Assembly: GCA_035578155.1 (NCBI GenBank)
Contig: JAPWDM010000022.1
Location: 682,001 to 746,000, forward strand
DNA length: 64,000 nucleotides
Reading direction: 5' to 3'
From: Brachynemurus nebulosus
Lineage: Eukaryota; Arthropoda; Insecta; Neuroptera; Myrmeleontidae
Below are positions 1 through 11,845 of this stretch, piece after piece. Numbering within the stretch: position 1 is the first letter of the stretch; each line of letters starts with the position of its first letter. A model generated the notes under the pieces. The model worked only from the letters and a program-made list of their open reading frames with translations. It did no database searches and was not told the origin of the DNA. Made by a program: the position numbers and the translations under genes.

Positions 1-1704
1 AAATATCAAATATTATTATTGGGTGTTTACTACGCGATACAAGACAAACAGTATGTAAGTATTTATTGTATGGTGACACCTTTGAATGAGATAATGGGCA
101 AAAGAAATGTTAGTGTTACTACAGTAGAAACGTCGCCAAAAACGATCAAACCGTGCAATTAGGGTAGGCAGCGATTTTTTTTTTTTTTTGGAAATTCGTA
201 GAAGGACTTGTGATGAGCGTAAAACTGAGTTTTCGGGATTGTCGATGTTGTTGTTCAGCCGCCATTTTAGAAAAAAGATCAAAATTAATTTTTCGATTAT
301 CTCTGTAACCGTAAGTCCGACAAGAATTTTGTAAGGAGCATTTCTGTAGGAAATTTTATTTTCAATAATTTTTATTCGAAACTTTTTGTCGAAAAATTGA
401 TATGAAAAAAGTTATTCACAAGAAAGCATGGAAGATTTAGTAATGGAAAACTTTCGGGGGTAATAACTTTTCTATTTTCAACCCGACAAGATTAGTGCAT
501 CTTATATTTTGCATAGAAAATTTACTAAAGAACAATTTGATGTATTAAGTTTTATTGTTAGGCTTACAGTTATCGAGTTTGACGACTAAATAAAACTGTT
601 CACATTTTTTATTTAAATGATATATTTTGAAAGATCTATACCTAACAATAATAGAATTAGGAAAAAAATTGTAAGATTTTGTGACAAACACACAGCTAAG
701 ATTGCTTAACGGATTTTAATAAATGAGGTATCTATCAATAGAGGACCACCCCAAGGGTGGCATAACGGAATCCGAATTTTGAAATTTTGCTTCCTTTTAA
801 TTTTTAAGTTACGTCTTCAATCTTTTTTTTTTTTTAATTTTTGTTAGAGAAATTATAGGTTAAATTAAAATTGTTTATTCATTTCTATAGTTACGAACAA
901 AAGACAACTGACATCAGATAATTGTACTATTATTATTTAAATGAAAATTAAATACTGATTTTGTAGAGAATTTTAAAATATTTGATTTGATGCACTTGGG
1001 GGGAAGGAAAGTGCAAAAAAAGTCCAAAATTGAACATTTTGGTACAGCTCGAAAACGCAAAGTTACCTTGATCTAATATTGCAGCTGTGGAATACATGTG
1101 CAAGGGTGAACGCTATCATGGCTCTCCCGACCCAGGTTGGGCCTTAGGCAGATTCACCTATCTTATCCGAAGGGGTCCTTTGTATGATCCAGTCTACTAA
1201 TAAATGCAGGTTTTAAATGGTAATAAAAATTAAATGAAAATATAATTGATACCAGTTAGCGCTTAGTTATACATAGTTAAATAATTGAATTTTGTAAAAC
1301 GTTTTTACAAAGTGAGCGTTTTTACTGAACAAGTATAAATGGATGAGATTTATTATTAATAAGGGTTTAAAATGTTAAAATAAATACCGCACTCATCTCT
1401 GCATAACCTTTACACACTGGCCAAATAAGTAGACAGGCCCTAGAACTTATAGTTTCATCCAGTTCAAAACGGGGAAAAAAATGTAATCTTTAAGCATGGT
1501 ACTCTTTTGAAAATATTATTTTTTGTTAAGATGATATTTTCAAATAATTTTTCTTTACTATAGTAACATCGTAAAGGTACTTCGTCGAAAAATTATGAAA
1601 ATATATAAAGTAAGTGTTTTGATATTAAAAAAATATGTGTTTTTTGATTAAATTTATGATTTTTATTAATAGTTCACATATATTTTTATTAACTCTAAAC
1701 CATT

Positions 1705-1795
<91 letters not shown>

Positions 1796-1934
1796 AAATA
1801 TATGTAATTATAATTATAATTATAATAATTATGAATTATGCAAATATATAAAGTGTTTTGGTATTAAAAAAATATGTTTTTTTGATTAAAAATTTTTATT
1901 AATAATTCACATACATTTTTATTAACCCTAAACC

Positions 1935-1978
<44 letters not shown>

Positions 1979-2002
1979 GGTTTAGGGTTAATAAAATATA
2001 TA

Positions 2003-2089
<87 letters not shown>

Positions 2090-2860
2090 GGTTTAGGGTT
2101 AATAAAAATATATGTCAACTATTAATAAAAATCATAAAAAATTTTAATCAAAAAAACACATATTTTTTTAATACCAAAACACTTTATATATTTTCATAAT
2201 TTTTCGACGAAGTACCTTTACGGTGTTACTGTAGTAAATAAAAATTATTTGAAAATATCATCTTAACAAAAAATAATATTTTCAAAAGTACATTCGAAAC
2301 GATTAACAGATAAACTCATGGCGATTAATGTCCTAAATAAGTATCTGGTTACCATGGGACTAGGGGAGAATTTTTCTTGCCGCAGACGTGGCTTGGAGGC
2401 GAATTCTTGCCCCACGTCTAATGTTCTTCCGAAGCATTGTCCTCCTTAAGACGAAAGTATCTGGAATTTCCAATATTGAGTTCCGAGAACATCAGGAGAG
2501 TTGATTTTGGTGCAATTCTACGAGGCGCTGGGGGTTAGCTAGTTCCTACGAGGGGCTGGGGGTTAGCTAGTTCCTTTTGAAGGATGTGGAGTACATTAAG
2601 TCCGTTTTGGTGAACTATATATGATGGGAGCTTTAAAAATAATTCGACCTTTTTCCGAAGATGGCAACTGAACAACAACACCAACAATCCCGAAAACTCA
2701 GTTTTACGTTCATCACTGACCCCCCTACGACTTCCAAAAAAAAATTTCTGCCTACCCGAAATGCACGGTCCATCTACGCTTTTACTGCACTATGCGTGTC
2801 TACCGTGCTCCGTGCTGTACAGATATTTGCAGAATTAATTATGATAATGTCTATTTAGTG
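1..2860. repeat. Nested inverted-repeat region around (TA)n tracts
   Basis: Two inverted-repeat pairs are visible. The outer pair is about 120 bp: the reverse complement of 150-285 closely matches 2645-2785, and both copies can be read as the start of an ORF (MAAEQQH... and MATEQQH...). The inner pair, 1505-1710 against 2085-2290, is about 200 bp long with few differences. A third partial copy lies at 1840-1938 in the same orientation as the left arm. The arms meet at (TA)n tracts at 1711-1793, 1939-1974 and about 2010-2085. A 29-bp direct duplication containing CTGGGGGTTAGCTAGTT sits at about 2516-2573. I cannot assign a transposon superfamily and see no target duplication. The rest of the interval is AT-rich with no supported gene. 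Confidence 0.6.
2661..2858 (+). other. Doubtful short ORF (MATEQQHQQSRKLS...)
   Basis: This is a 65-codon open frame beginning MATEQQHQQSRKLSF. Its first ~30 codons lie in the arm of an inverted repeat. The matching arm on the minus strand (about 170-262) begins MAAEQQHRQSRKLSF, so the open start is present in two copies, with a mix of silent and replacement changes. After about residue 35 the two copies diverge completely. I do not recognise the peptide. It is either the 5' end of a transposon ORF or chance; a cellular gene is unlikely. Confidence 0.2.
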
Positions 2861-3185
2861 ATAAAGTTTGTGTTACACATCAAACTTGACTAGACAGAAA
2901 ATGTTTACCAAACAAACATATTCCTTTATTTTGAAATCAAGGAACAGATGAATTCCAAGGGTTGAATGAAATACATTACTGAGAGCAAATGTGTTATTGG
3001 ATAGGCCTAAGAAAAATCGATTAAAAATAACAACCATCTGAATCTTATAAGTGATTACCTAAAACATTAGGTTATAATAGTAACGTAAATACGTTTTTCT
3101 TTAAGTTTATGGTTTAGTTAACCCTTACCCCAAATTACATCAACTAAAATAATTCATGACAAACTAAATAAGAAATTGTAATATC
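2861..3185. other. No recognisable content
   Basis: AT-rich sequence without a supported ORF, RNA gene or clear repeat. Confidence 0.5.
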
Positions 3186-3189
3186 GCTT

Positions 3190-3400
3190 TTTAAACAAAA
3201 TATGAGCAAAATTTGTTTGGTCTTGCAGTCTTGCATTGGTCTTGCATATTTTTTGGGAGAAACCAAAACTATGTATACCAAGAGCAAGACGAAGACCAAG
3301 GCTATAAGTATCGCTGCAAGACCAATACCAAGACTCAAGTGAGCAAGACACAAGACTCAAGTGAACAAGACTCAAGTGGCAATATTAAGTTGCCACCGCT
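3190..3400. repeat. CAAGAC/GTCTTG-rich tract, copy 1
   Basis: This is a degenerate short-unit repeat built on CAAGAC with GCAAGACCAA variants. The left part (3213-3245) carries the motif inverted as GGTCTTGC and the right part (3283-3378) carries it direct, so the tract is a loose palindrome. Its open frames come from the 6-bp periodicity and are not taken as genes. A related tract lies at 12031-12235. Confidence 0.6.
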
Positions 3401-4960
3401 TATATACAAAGAATTTGTAATCAAAGATTAAAAATAATCTATCTAAATCAAGTTTCAATTTTTGTCACGTATTTGTTCGCCTTTCCTCACATATGTGTAA
3501 TCTAGTTTTCCCTGATTTCCGAATTTTACTAACCCTACTACATCCTACTCAATATTAATTTTTTTTTTTGAAAACTGTACGTAAAAAAATTGGTATTAGG
3601 ATTTTTTGTTTAATCTGCACGGCTTATTATTATTAGCTTTAATTTGGAATAGGGGTTTAAATAGGGTAATAGGGGTTTGGAATAGGTTTAAAAAATATCA
3701 ATTCGCCAAAATTTTAAATTTGGCATATTTGCCGCGGAGGGCGCCAACAGTAAAGGTTGCCCCCTAGCCAAAGTTTTTAGCTAGGCTTGGTATTTGATAA
3801 TGGCCCAAGTTCGGCTGAGTCCTTGGAGTAGGCTGAGTAAATCGGGCTTAAGCTATATCAGGAGAACCAACCGTGGATCAATTCTCAATATAAGATTTTA
3901 AGAAAAAAATAAATAATTTCTTGAGATGTTTTTGGTTTTGATTTATTCTTTGGTTTTTGTTATTTAATTTTATATATGATTTTTTTTTATAATAGGTAAT
4001 GTGTATCTTTCATTGCAGTATGCCGTTATTAATGCCGTACAACGTCAAGCGAAAGTTAACTAACTGCAACATAACGTTGTACGACAACTATACAATGTGG
4101 ACAGCATAATTCAACAACCTCGTTTAAAATTGCCAGGTTCCTATAGGACCAGGATTGTTCAACCAAGTTATTGACATCTTTTCGACATTTATAAAAAATA
4201 TCTAAGAAAAAATTCTGTCGTTTGCTAAATTATCTCTTAACTTACTGTAATCCGCCATAATGTCGATATTCTCTACGACATAGTCGACTATGTCTACATT
4301 GTCTACGCATTATCGACGTGTAAATGTAGACTTTGGCCATTTACATATACTTGCACGTCACTGCTCAAGAATACATTTGACTTGTAAATTAGTTAATCAA
4401 TAGATCAGTAATACTACAGTCAAATATTAAGATTTTCTTATACAAAACAGTTGCGAAAGGAAAAATAATTACATAAAATTTATCAGGCCCAACGAGAGGG
4501 AATAAGGGGTAGCCGGTACTGTAGCCTCGGAATTCGGGTAGAGAAAGGAGGCCCGGAACCATTAGTGAAGGGCCCGGTAAAAGTATAAATAAATTTTTTT
4601 TGATTGTTGACTGTATTTTTTTAGTAACAAGTAAATATTGCAATTTTTTTTTCTGCGAGGTTCGTCATTTCTCTTCACGGCCCTGAAATGTTATGACTGA
4701 AAATAATTACTTTTTGTTGTGAAAAAAAACATATTTTAACTAAAAGATATAATTCAAGCTTAAATTATGTATATTTACCTGCACTTATACATCCATGTAG
4801 GTATTTATATTATAGATTACAATATTATAGTATACGTATATTGTTGTTAATATTATATTATAATACTGTATATACATATTGACGAGTTGGTTGACCCCAT
4901 TAGTAACTGCTTATACATATTACTAGTTTTGGCTCTTTCTTTTTTTTCTAAAAATAAAAC
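3401..4960. other. AT-rich, no gene; small palindromes
   Basis: No gene is visible. There is a perfect 18-bp palindrome at 4277-4294 (GACATAGTCGACTATGTC), and an interrupted GTACAACGT / ACGTTGTAC pair at about 4036-4084. The 4480-4580 stretch is locally GC-richer and contains GGCCCGGAA-type fragments seen in insect repeats, but no boundaries are visible. Confidence 0.4.
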
Positions 4961-4969
4961 AATTCTATT

Positions 4970-5198
4970 CAGGGCCGGAACTACAGTTATTGCGAGGGGG
5001 GCAAACTTTGCTGTTAGCGTCCCCCCCAAGAAAAACGCCAAATTAAACATTTTGGCGCAACGATATTTTTTAAATTTTTTCCCCTGCAAAAAGTAAGTGA
5101 CGAACAAAAAAAAAAAACAACATACAATTCACTGTTTTGGCGCCCAAAAAAACTTGCAGGGGGCACGTGCCCCCGCCGCCCCTTTAGATCCGGCCCTG
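4970..5198. mobile_element. hAT-type MITE with 8-bp target duplication
   Basis: This is a 229-bp element with CAGGGCCGGA at the left end and its inverted complement TCCGGCCCTG at the right. It is flanked on both sides by the identical octamer ATTCTATT (4962-4969 and 5199-5206). A CAGGG-type terminus with an 8-bp target-site duplication is characteristic of hAT transposons. The interior is much more GC-rich than the surroundings (runs such as GCACGTGCCCCCGCCGCC) and has no transposase, so it is non-autonomous. The intact duplication suggests a relatively late insertion. A related element lies at 47911-48216. Confidence 0.9.
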
Positions 5199-5206
5199 AT
5201 TCTATT

Positions 5207-6114
5207 TTCAGTGTAATACATATGTATTTGTAATAATGCATATAGGTATAAAATAAAGGTAACTACCTTTTGTTTCAAACGAAAATATGAGTGCATAAAT
5301 AACAGAATTTTATGACAACTATTAGATATCTCGGACAGCATTATCAGTTAACTAATTATGACAGAGATGTACCGATCGAACGAATTAATAAATGGCACGA
5401 ACGGTTTTAGGTGTAATGAAATGAGAGTGTTTTTAACATGAGGGCGGCTACTTTGAACAGAATTGATAAATATATAGAAACATAACTGTCTACAGTGTTG
5501 TTTTGAGGAAAATAGAACCAGAATTTTTGTTCTATGTTATTGATAAATTTCTCAATGTAATATCGTCAAGGTTTTTCTCAAAATTGATTTGTTAATTTTT
5601 GGTAACACTTAGATATCGATTTTTGGTTAAAAAAATTGACAATTTTTTTATTGTAAAATAAAAAAGAAAAATTTAAAAAAAATCAACAGCTCGTAATTTA
5701 TGTTTAGAACGAGTATGTAAAATTTCAAAAGGACGGGTCCAGTACATTTTGAGTTAGAAGGTTCACCGACTTTAAAAATTTTAAGTGTGAGAAAAACGCG
5801 TTTTTAGTATTAAATGTTAAGTTTTATGCACTAGAAAATTGGAAATTAAACATCAATAAACGAGTGTTTTCTTCTCTAGTTACACAAAGTCGTTGATGCC
5901 AGAGCTCAATAAAGCAGAGAGCTTTCAGGCAAATAGGAAGGGAAACAGCTGTCAGGTACTCCCACTCCGTATATGTTGGCAGCTGTTCGCTGCAGTTCTA
6001 TGTCAGGTCAAAGGGATAGAAACAACTCTATATTGTCTCCGTCCGTTTTACTCCAATCGACTTCAAATAATCTTCTGTTGTTGTGCATTCATATGACCAA
6101 TTTAGAAAAAAACG
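5207..6114. other. AT-rich interval, no gene
   Basis: No supported ORF. The 5690-5800 part resembles a dispersed, retroposon-like sequence, but I could not find a second copy in the window. The 5890-6100 part has ordinary base composition and is unrecognised. Confidence 0.35.
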
Positions 6115-6309
6115 CTAAAAAATAAAAAAATGCTTTACCTCCTTCCTCCTTGATCAGTTTTTAATACTGACGTCGAGGCTTAACAAAAAAATTGTATTTC
6201 TATTTTTTATTCTTGCATTTTAAGAGTAAGTCGTAATAGTACGGGAGGTAGTGTTGTATTTTCATTAGTGATTTTAGGCCGAATGAATCCTACTTTAAAT
6301 ACTAGATCA

Positions 6310-6564
6310 GTTGGGACGAATCTGGACAGTAAGGTAAATCTAGATAGAGCTGCCTCTCGATATTTCTTCGTCAGTGTTATGACCGTACAAGGTCATAGAT
6401 CAATTTATGCTGCTGAATTTTGTCAGTTATAAGTTAGTCATCAAAGAAAAGCGGTGAACGTGACATTTTTGTACTTTGTTATTTTACAGGCGCATTGTTT
6501 AGAATTTTTAAAAATAACGCGCGTTTTGAAATCTTATAAAGAAACTGCTGTACAAAAAAAACAG

Positions 6565-6644
<80 letters not shown>

Positions 6645-7525
6645 GCAGGAACTACCAACAAAATGTTTGGCGTTTTTTTGGCAATATATGTACCAAAAAT
6701 AAAAGCTGTATTGTGCTTAATTTTTTTTTTATAAATTGATTAACCAAAAATTGTCTATAGGTGAGGTGAATGCATACACCATGGTGAGTCAATATAAAAT
6801 AAAAGTGGGTATAAACTACATAAACTGTAGTCTAGATAACATAAAATGGGCTCTTTTCGGCAGAGGCGCAACAACCGGGATATCCAAGGGGTCCGGACCC
6901 CCTAAAATTACCTGGAAATTTTCCTTCAATTTATGTTATTTATATTAAAAAATAAAATTTTTAGTGGTTTACTAATATTTTTTATTTGAAAATCAAATTT
7001 TCAGAGACGACATTTTATTACAACATTTTCCATTGTTATCGGAGAACTGCGTTATCAAAAAATTTGATAATTTAAATTTTTGTTGGACCCCTGTAGATAT
7101 GTAGTTGTTGCACCCCTGGCAAATCAAAGGCAAATCGAAATAAAATTCATTTAAATCCAAAATGTTTTATTCTACCCATCAAAAGTCATTCGCTAATGCA
7201 GTTATTTATCTTAGTGAATTTCCAGATTGGAAATTCAGCTATTTTTATATTTTTATGTCCAATTTTACCCATATGCATGACTGAATGAGATTTATATTGC
7301 AAATAAAGCACTGTCCAGATTCGCCCCACACATAGGGGCGAATCTAGACACTATATAACCAAAAAAAAAAAAAAAAAATGTTGCAATACCAATTTTGATA
7401 TTCTTATTACTGCCTTATATGCTCGTGATATTAAAGCATTTAAATTATTTTTTTAGAATTTTTTAGATAAACTCTAAACAATTTGTTGCCAAAAAATTGA
7501 AAAAATCGTCCAGATTCGTCCCAAC
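6310..7525. mobile_element. pogo/Tigger-like element relic, TTGGGACGAATCTGGAC ends
   Basis: A perfect 18-bp inverted repeat bounds this interval: GTTGGGACGAATCTGGAC at 6310-6327 and its complement at 7508-7525. A related internal palindrome at 7313-7349 consists of GTCCAGATTCGCCCC, a 7-nt spacer and GGGGCGAATCTAGAC. The 7075-7370 segment recurs inverted at 18680-19060, where it adjoins a pogo-type helix-turn-helix remnant, which is why I place it in that superfamily. No transposase frame survives here. A (TA)n tract lies at 6566-6641. Confidence 0.55.
6861..7118. mobile_element. hAT-like MITE (GCGCAACAAC ends)
   Basis: The left end CAGAGGCGCAACAAC and right end GTTGTTGCACCCCTG are inverted copies, with subterminal GGGGTCCGGACCCC and TTGGACCCCTG blocks. 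The interior is AT-rich and non-coding. The flanking octamers do not match, so the target duplication has decayed or been lost. The same right end occurs inverted at about 18999-19050. Confidence 0.55.
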
Positions 7526-7901
7526 CTTGGAGTAATGGAGACACAGCAACTATCTCTATCATGAAATCTGCAGTGTGCATTTTTGTGTACCTTAGGCTCG
7601 TAGGTAGTCAGTGCCTGAGTGGCACTCACCGAGTTTAGGTCAGTCAAACAACAATGGATTTGATTGTTGTTAGCACTGTAGAACCCCCACACGCAGCGTT
7701 GTGGTATCACACATATGTATGCGAAGCAGGGTCACGTGACTGTCACCTCTATTTCGATTACGCACACATACACAGTTTAGCGCGCCAATACAAAGTAAAC
7801 CGTGCACGTATATAACATTTTTTCTATCTCTTACGGGTTACACTGATTCCAGTAGTGGAGAGATACGTATTGTACCTCTGTCCTCTGTGATCCCAACTGA
7901 C

Positions 7902-8190
7902 GGTACCTAATGATCATCAAAACGAGCGTCAGCCATCCATTTCCATAGTTTTAATTTTCATAGTTATGTTTGATTAGACATTTATTTAACTTTCTATGAC
8001 CGAAATGAATTTTAAAAAAACATAACTATGGAAATTAAAAATTATAATAACAATTTTTTTGTAATATAAAATCAGTAGACAATATTTGACAGTTCTAAAT
8101 GTCAAAAAGTAGCTCAAAATTAAACCCGCTGCCTCTTTTAGGTCTACCGCGGATGCGGCGGCTGATGCCCGTTTTGATGATTATTAGGTA
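7902..8190. mobile_element. MITE with ~30-bp terminal inverted repeats
   Basis: The termini near 7902-7935 and 8158-8190 are inverted copies (core ATCATCAAAACG...GTCAGCC). The ends abut TAA/TTA trinucleotides, which would fit a PIF/Harbinger-type TWA target, but I cannot separate target from element with certainty. A second, inner inverted pair (CATAGTT...CATAACTATGG) lies at about 7945-8035. No coding capacity. Confidence 0.5.
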
Positions 8191-8372
8191 CTAATCTAAT
8201 ATTTAAAGTAGAATTTATTTGGCCGGAAATCACTAATGAAAATACAGCGCTACCTCCCGTACTATTACGACTTACTCCTAAAATGCAAGAATAAAAAATA
8301 CAAATACAATTTTTTGTTAAGCCTCGAATAATAAAAACTGATCAAGGGGGAAGGAGGTAAAGTATTTTTTTA

Positions 8373-8935
8373 TTTTGAACTTCTTGAACTACCCAAATAG
8401 TACGACTGTTCGACACAGTCACCCCATAGTTAATTACCCCTAGACTTAATATTAGGACACTGACCAAAAACAGGTCAATTAGATTTTTTGAAGTAGATTT
8501 CAGATCTGTAAACAAAATTTTTATATTATTTATTTTTCACCCCATTTTTGCAAAATTAACCTCCAAATTTTAAACCTCAACTACCCCTATTGATGTAAAT
8601 TGAACAAATTGCGTATCAATAGATAGCTCTTTAAAGAAGAGCAATATCGCCAATTTAAACTTTTGCTCTGTCTCTTACTGTTTTCGAGATATTTGTAAAA
8701 TTAAATTTTTATCCCAATTTTTGAAGAGCAATTTCACCCCTTCAAACCGTTTTTCCACAGATAAAAAAAAAATACGTGTCCCTTAGTTTTTAGTGTTCTA
8801 CAACATATTTAAGTTTCATCGAAATCGATAGGTCCGGCCTCGGGACCTTTACTTCTAAGAGTCGCCATTTTCTTTTTGTCTTTCAATAATAAATTAGTTA
8901 CTATAAGTAGTTACTATTTATTATAAAAATTGTAT
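8373..8935. repeat. Dispersed non-coding repeat
   Basis: The block CAGTCACCCCATAGTTAATT followed by CCCCTAGACTTA (8416-8500) recurs with modest divergence at 40318-40420. The remainder resembles retroposon 3' sequence (phrases such as TTTCATCGAAATCGATAGG). There is no ORF and no clear boundary. Confidence 0.45.
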
Positions 8936-8936
8936 T

Positions 8937-9162
8937 GGCGACGCAAAGATTCTCACTCGCGCCTCTGGTGGTAAAATTATAACTAGCATCAAGTAAAAAT
9001 ATACTATACGATTAATGGGTGATATAAAATCTTGTAGTCCGCACATAATTTGTATAGTACATTTTCCTATTAACAATTAAACGTATACAAATATTGTTAC
9101 TTGATACAGCTTCTAATTTAAAAAACCAGGAGCGCTCGCGTAATCTTTGTGTCCCCACTTAG
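8937..9162. mobile_element. MITE with GACGCAAAGATT/AATCTTTGTGTC ends
   Basis: Two inverted GC-richer ends (8937-8972 and 9124-9162) share the pattern CAAAGATT..CGCGC.TC.GG. An inner inverted pair, CATCAAGTAA / TTACTTGATAC, lies just inside. The total is about 225 bp with no coding potential, typical of a short foldback MITE. No target duplication was identified. Confidence 0.55.
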
Positions 9163-9313
9163 ATAATTATCTAAAATATTATAATATTTTAAATCAGTCT
9201 TGGATTTTTTTATTTCTACGGATATCTAACCAAATTTTACAAATATGAGATAATATTAATAGTAGTAGTATTAATAGTAATAATTAGATAATATTAACAT
9301 AATATTAATACAA

Positions 9314-10647
9314 TTACACTGGTATACAAAATTCAACTTTTTTTGTTTTATCATGTTTTAAAATGGTTTCTTACTAATTTGCCGTCGCTGAATCCAGATC
9401 CACATCATTTTTTACTTAGCAGCTCTAGTTTTTGAGATACAGATACCCCCTATTTCGCACTACTTAGTTTACACTTTATTTCGATCAGACAAGCAATCAA
9501 TCAAATTTCCAAAATTTATCGAGATGTCAAAATCAAGAGGAAGTTGTGCAAACAATCCCAACAATTTTTGTAACATTTGTGGCGAGTACATGTTTAAAAA
9601 ATGTCGTGTTACTGTGGCTGACTTTGTAAAAAAAGCATACTTGGATTACTTTGAGTAGCCATTAAAAGTTAACAGCAAGGCTTGGATTCCAAATTTTGTA
9701 TCTGGAAGCTGCGTTTCGTCGTTACGTTTATGGGAAAATAAGAAAAGACCCTACTTTAACTACAAAAATCCGATGATTTGGCGTGAACCATCGAATCACC
9801 ATGATGACTGTTATTTCTGTGTTGTAAATATTGTGCGGAATAAACTGCAAATATCGTTCCAAGTGGGTCTATCCTAACTTGCAGTCGGAAATTAGACAGA
9901 TTCTGAATTCTAGTGATAAATGAGTACCTCTTAATTAGGGCTGATTAAACAGTTCGTAAAAGCTCTTAATAAAGTTTTAAGTATATTGTTAAAACTTTCC
10001 CGAAATTGGGTATTGAAAAAATTAAGGCAGGGATTTTTGATGGCGCCCAAATCAGACAGATATAGATGACAAACCTTTCTAAACTGCATGATAGATGTCA
10101 AGAAATCTCCATGGTCTGAGTTCGTTTGGGTGATTAAAAATTTCTTAAGAAATAAAAAGTTATCTGACTATTCTCAACACATTGAGCACCTAATGTTGCA
10201 CTTCCAGCGACTTGGATGCAACATGAGCATTAAGTTACATTTTCTCTTTAGTCATTTAGACTGTTTTCCAGAAAATTTAGGTGACTTAAGTGAAGAGCAA
10301 GGAGAACGTTTCCATCGAGATATTCGCATAATGCAAGAGCAAGATACCAAGGTCGTTGAAATGCTAATATAATGGCTGATTACTGTTGAAGCATTCAGGG
10401 TAGTAATTTAGACTCGACCCATTCAAGAAAATCTTATAAAAGAAAATTTTTTTTCATCTTAGTTTCATTTAATAAGAGATTTGTTTCAAAAATTCAAGTA
10501 TTTTTATTAAAAGTTCCTACCATCGATATCTCAAAAAGTAGAGCTGCTATTGGAAAACGGACTTTAAATTTGAAATAAGCTCGACAAGTTCATTTAGAAT
10601 CAGCTATAAAACTTCATAAAACATAACCTCTGTTCCCCAGTGTTATT
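9314..10647 (+). mobile_element. TIR-bounded repeat carrying a broken multi-copy ORF
   Basis: The ends are short inverted copies (ATTACACTGG at 9313-9322 and CCAGTGTTAT at 10638-10647). Inner inverted blocks containing GCAGCTCTA..TTTTTGAGATA lie near 9419-9441 and 10529-10551. Between them lies the broken ORF described separately. Termini enclosing one ORF suggest that the ORF spreads as, or within, a DNA-transposon-like unit. The superfamily is unknown to me. Confidence 0.5.
9524..10452 (+). pseudogene. Broken copy of multi-copy insect ORF (MSKSRG / HDDCYFC type)
   Basis: The reading frame starts at an ATG (MSKSRGSCANNPNNFCNICG) with a CxxC zinc-knuckle-like motif. It meets a TAG at 9656, then continues in frame with SCVSSLRLW and HHDDCYFC, a second Cys-rich motif. 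Frame shifts follow (WVYPNLQSEIR in another frame near 9860), then a deletion of the central domain. Frame resumes near 10000 (IEKIKAGIFDGAQIRQI) and runs through 10088-10372 with LHFLFSHLDCFPENLG and SEEQGERFHRDI, then WNANIMADYC in a shifted frame. From memory, this order of motifs matches an uncharacterised protein present in many copies in several insect genomes, normally several hundred residues long. Function is unknown; repetitive occurrence suggests a transposon-borne gene. This copy is dead: multiple stops, frame shifts and a missing middle. Confidence 0.75.
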
Positions 10648-11500
10648 GATTATTCACATCTTGATCAAAGCAAAATGTGTCCTCAACTTTTCTTTTTACA
10701 TACCAAGGAAGTTGTCCAAGGAAATTCAGGTTTGCTAACTTTCGCTCAATTTACATAGATTTTTCTGAACAATCCTTCTGGTAATAAAGGCCCGGGGCAG
10801 CAATTTTTATGTTTCTCCAAAAAAAGAAAAAAAAAAGGGCAAAAGTATATACTAATATATATTGCTGAATTCGTGCTTCAATAGGCTTTCATTTGATACC
10901 TTACTTGGTGCTCTTGGCAAAAAATTTTGTTTTTACTTTCTAGGTTATCCCCTAAAATTAACACCCAGAATCAAATTTTAACTTCACATCTGGAATTAGG
11001 CCACCACACACTATCTCCGTGCTAAGTATCAAATTTTCGCGTCGATTCGTTTCAGAGGAAATTGCTTGTGACACTCGAACGATGTGAATGTAATATGGTT
11101 TTTTGATTCATGATAAAAAACGGTTTTGGTTGTGAACTGGCAATAAAGTAATAAGTACATATTGCTTTTTAATTTTAGTTATTTTCAATATAAATGTTTT
11201 TAATCATTTATTGCATTAGCATAAATTTAAATTTTTTTCGAAATAGGTAATTGATAGATGGTTAGAAATTCTCACAGAGCAAGGTTAGTGATTGCTATAC
11301 AATGGGCAAAGAATGCCTCTTTTTAATGTTATCACAATGTGTATTGTCGGGTGGAAAGTAGGGGGTAAGGGGCAGGAAAATTTTGAAAAGGTAATTCTTA
11401 AGGACCTCACGTCATGTCTTCACTGTGTCTTGTAACTTTCTTTAGCTTAAAGGGATACCTAGTGTAATATAAATGTACCCGCCTTTTAAATTTTCTTAAC
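10648..11500. other. No gene; retroposon-like debris
   Basis: AT-rich. The 10930-11060 stretch has a retroposon-tail flavour (GTGCTAAGTATCAAATTTTC). No ORF can be supported. Confidence 0.35.
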
Positions 11501-11845
11501 AACCTACATAACAGAATTAAATTTACTCTAGAATTCGAGGAAAATAATAAAATTAATTTTTTGGACATTACCATGAAAAAAGATTACTACTCCAAACGGT
11601 TTGAAATTTCAGTGTACCGTAAACCCACACATACCGACCATTGTATCCACCAATCTTATTCTCACCCTATTTCACACAAATTGGCATTTTTCAACTGTTC
11701 ATTTAACAGATTATTTTCCTATCCGCTCAACACTGTCAATTTCCTCCGTAAATTGTCCGTCATTATACACATGGAGCGTGCTAACGGCTATGACAGCGAA
11801 TTTATTTTTAAAATTTTATCTAAACATGACCTTGAAATACTTTAA
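11501..11845 (+). pseudogene. Penelope-like element reverse transcriptase, C-terminal fragment
   Basis: An open frame from 11501 to the stop at 11843-11845 encodes about 114 residues. It includes INFLDITMKKD, then FEISVYRKPTHTDHCIH, SYSHPISHKLAFFN and a final ERANGYDSEFIFKIL. The order FLD.TI / YRKPT.TD..I / S.HP..HK.A.F / A..NGY matches the region after the catalytic core of Penelope-like reverse transcriptases. The upstream palm (YxDD region) and the GIY-YIG endonuclease are absent, so this is a truncated relic. The call rests on motif memory, not a search. Confidence 0.75.

Larger units (their letters stand above)
6115..8372. mobile_element. Composite foldback structure with nested elements
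   Basis: The outer arms at 6115-6305 and 8190-8372 are inverted copies of each other (about 185 bp, shared blocks such as TACGGGAGGTAG / CTACCTCCCGTA). Inside are a pogo-like TIR pair, a hAT-like MITE, a TA microsatellite, and a 290-bp inverted-repeat element at 7902-8190 whose arms read ATCATCAAAACGAGCGTCAGCC and its near complement. The arrangement indicates successive insertions into one foldback. The 7530-7860 stretch has no gene. Confidence 0.6.

Noticed and set aside
1864..2118. Tyr-Ile repeat open frames (also at 6454, 20747, 35479, 37039, 38968, 44018, 55640)
   Set aside because: They are translations of (TA)n microsatellites and have no independent coding support.
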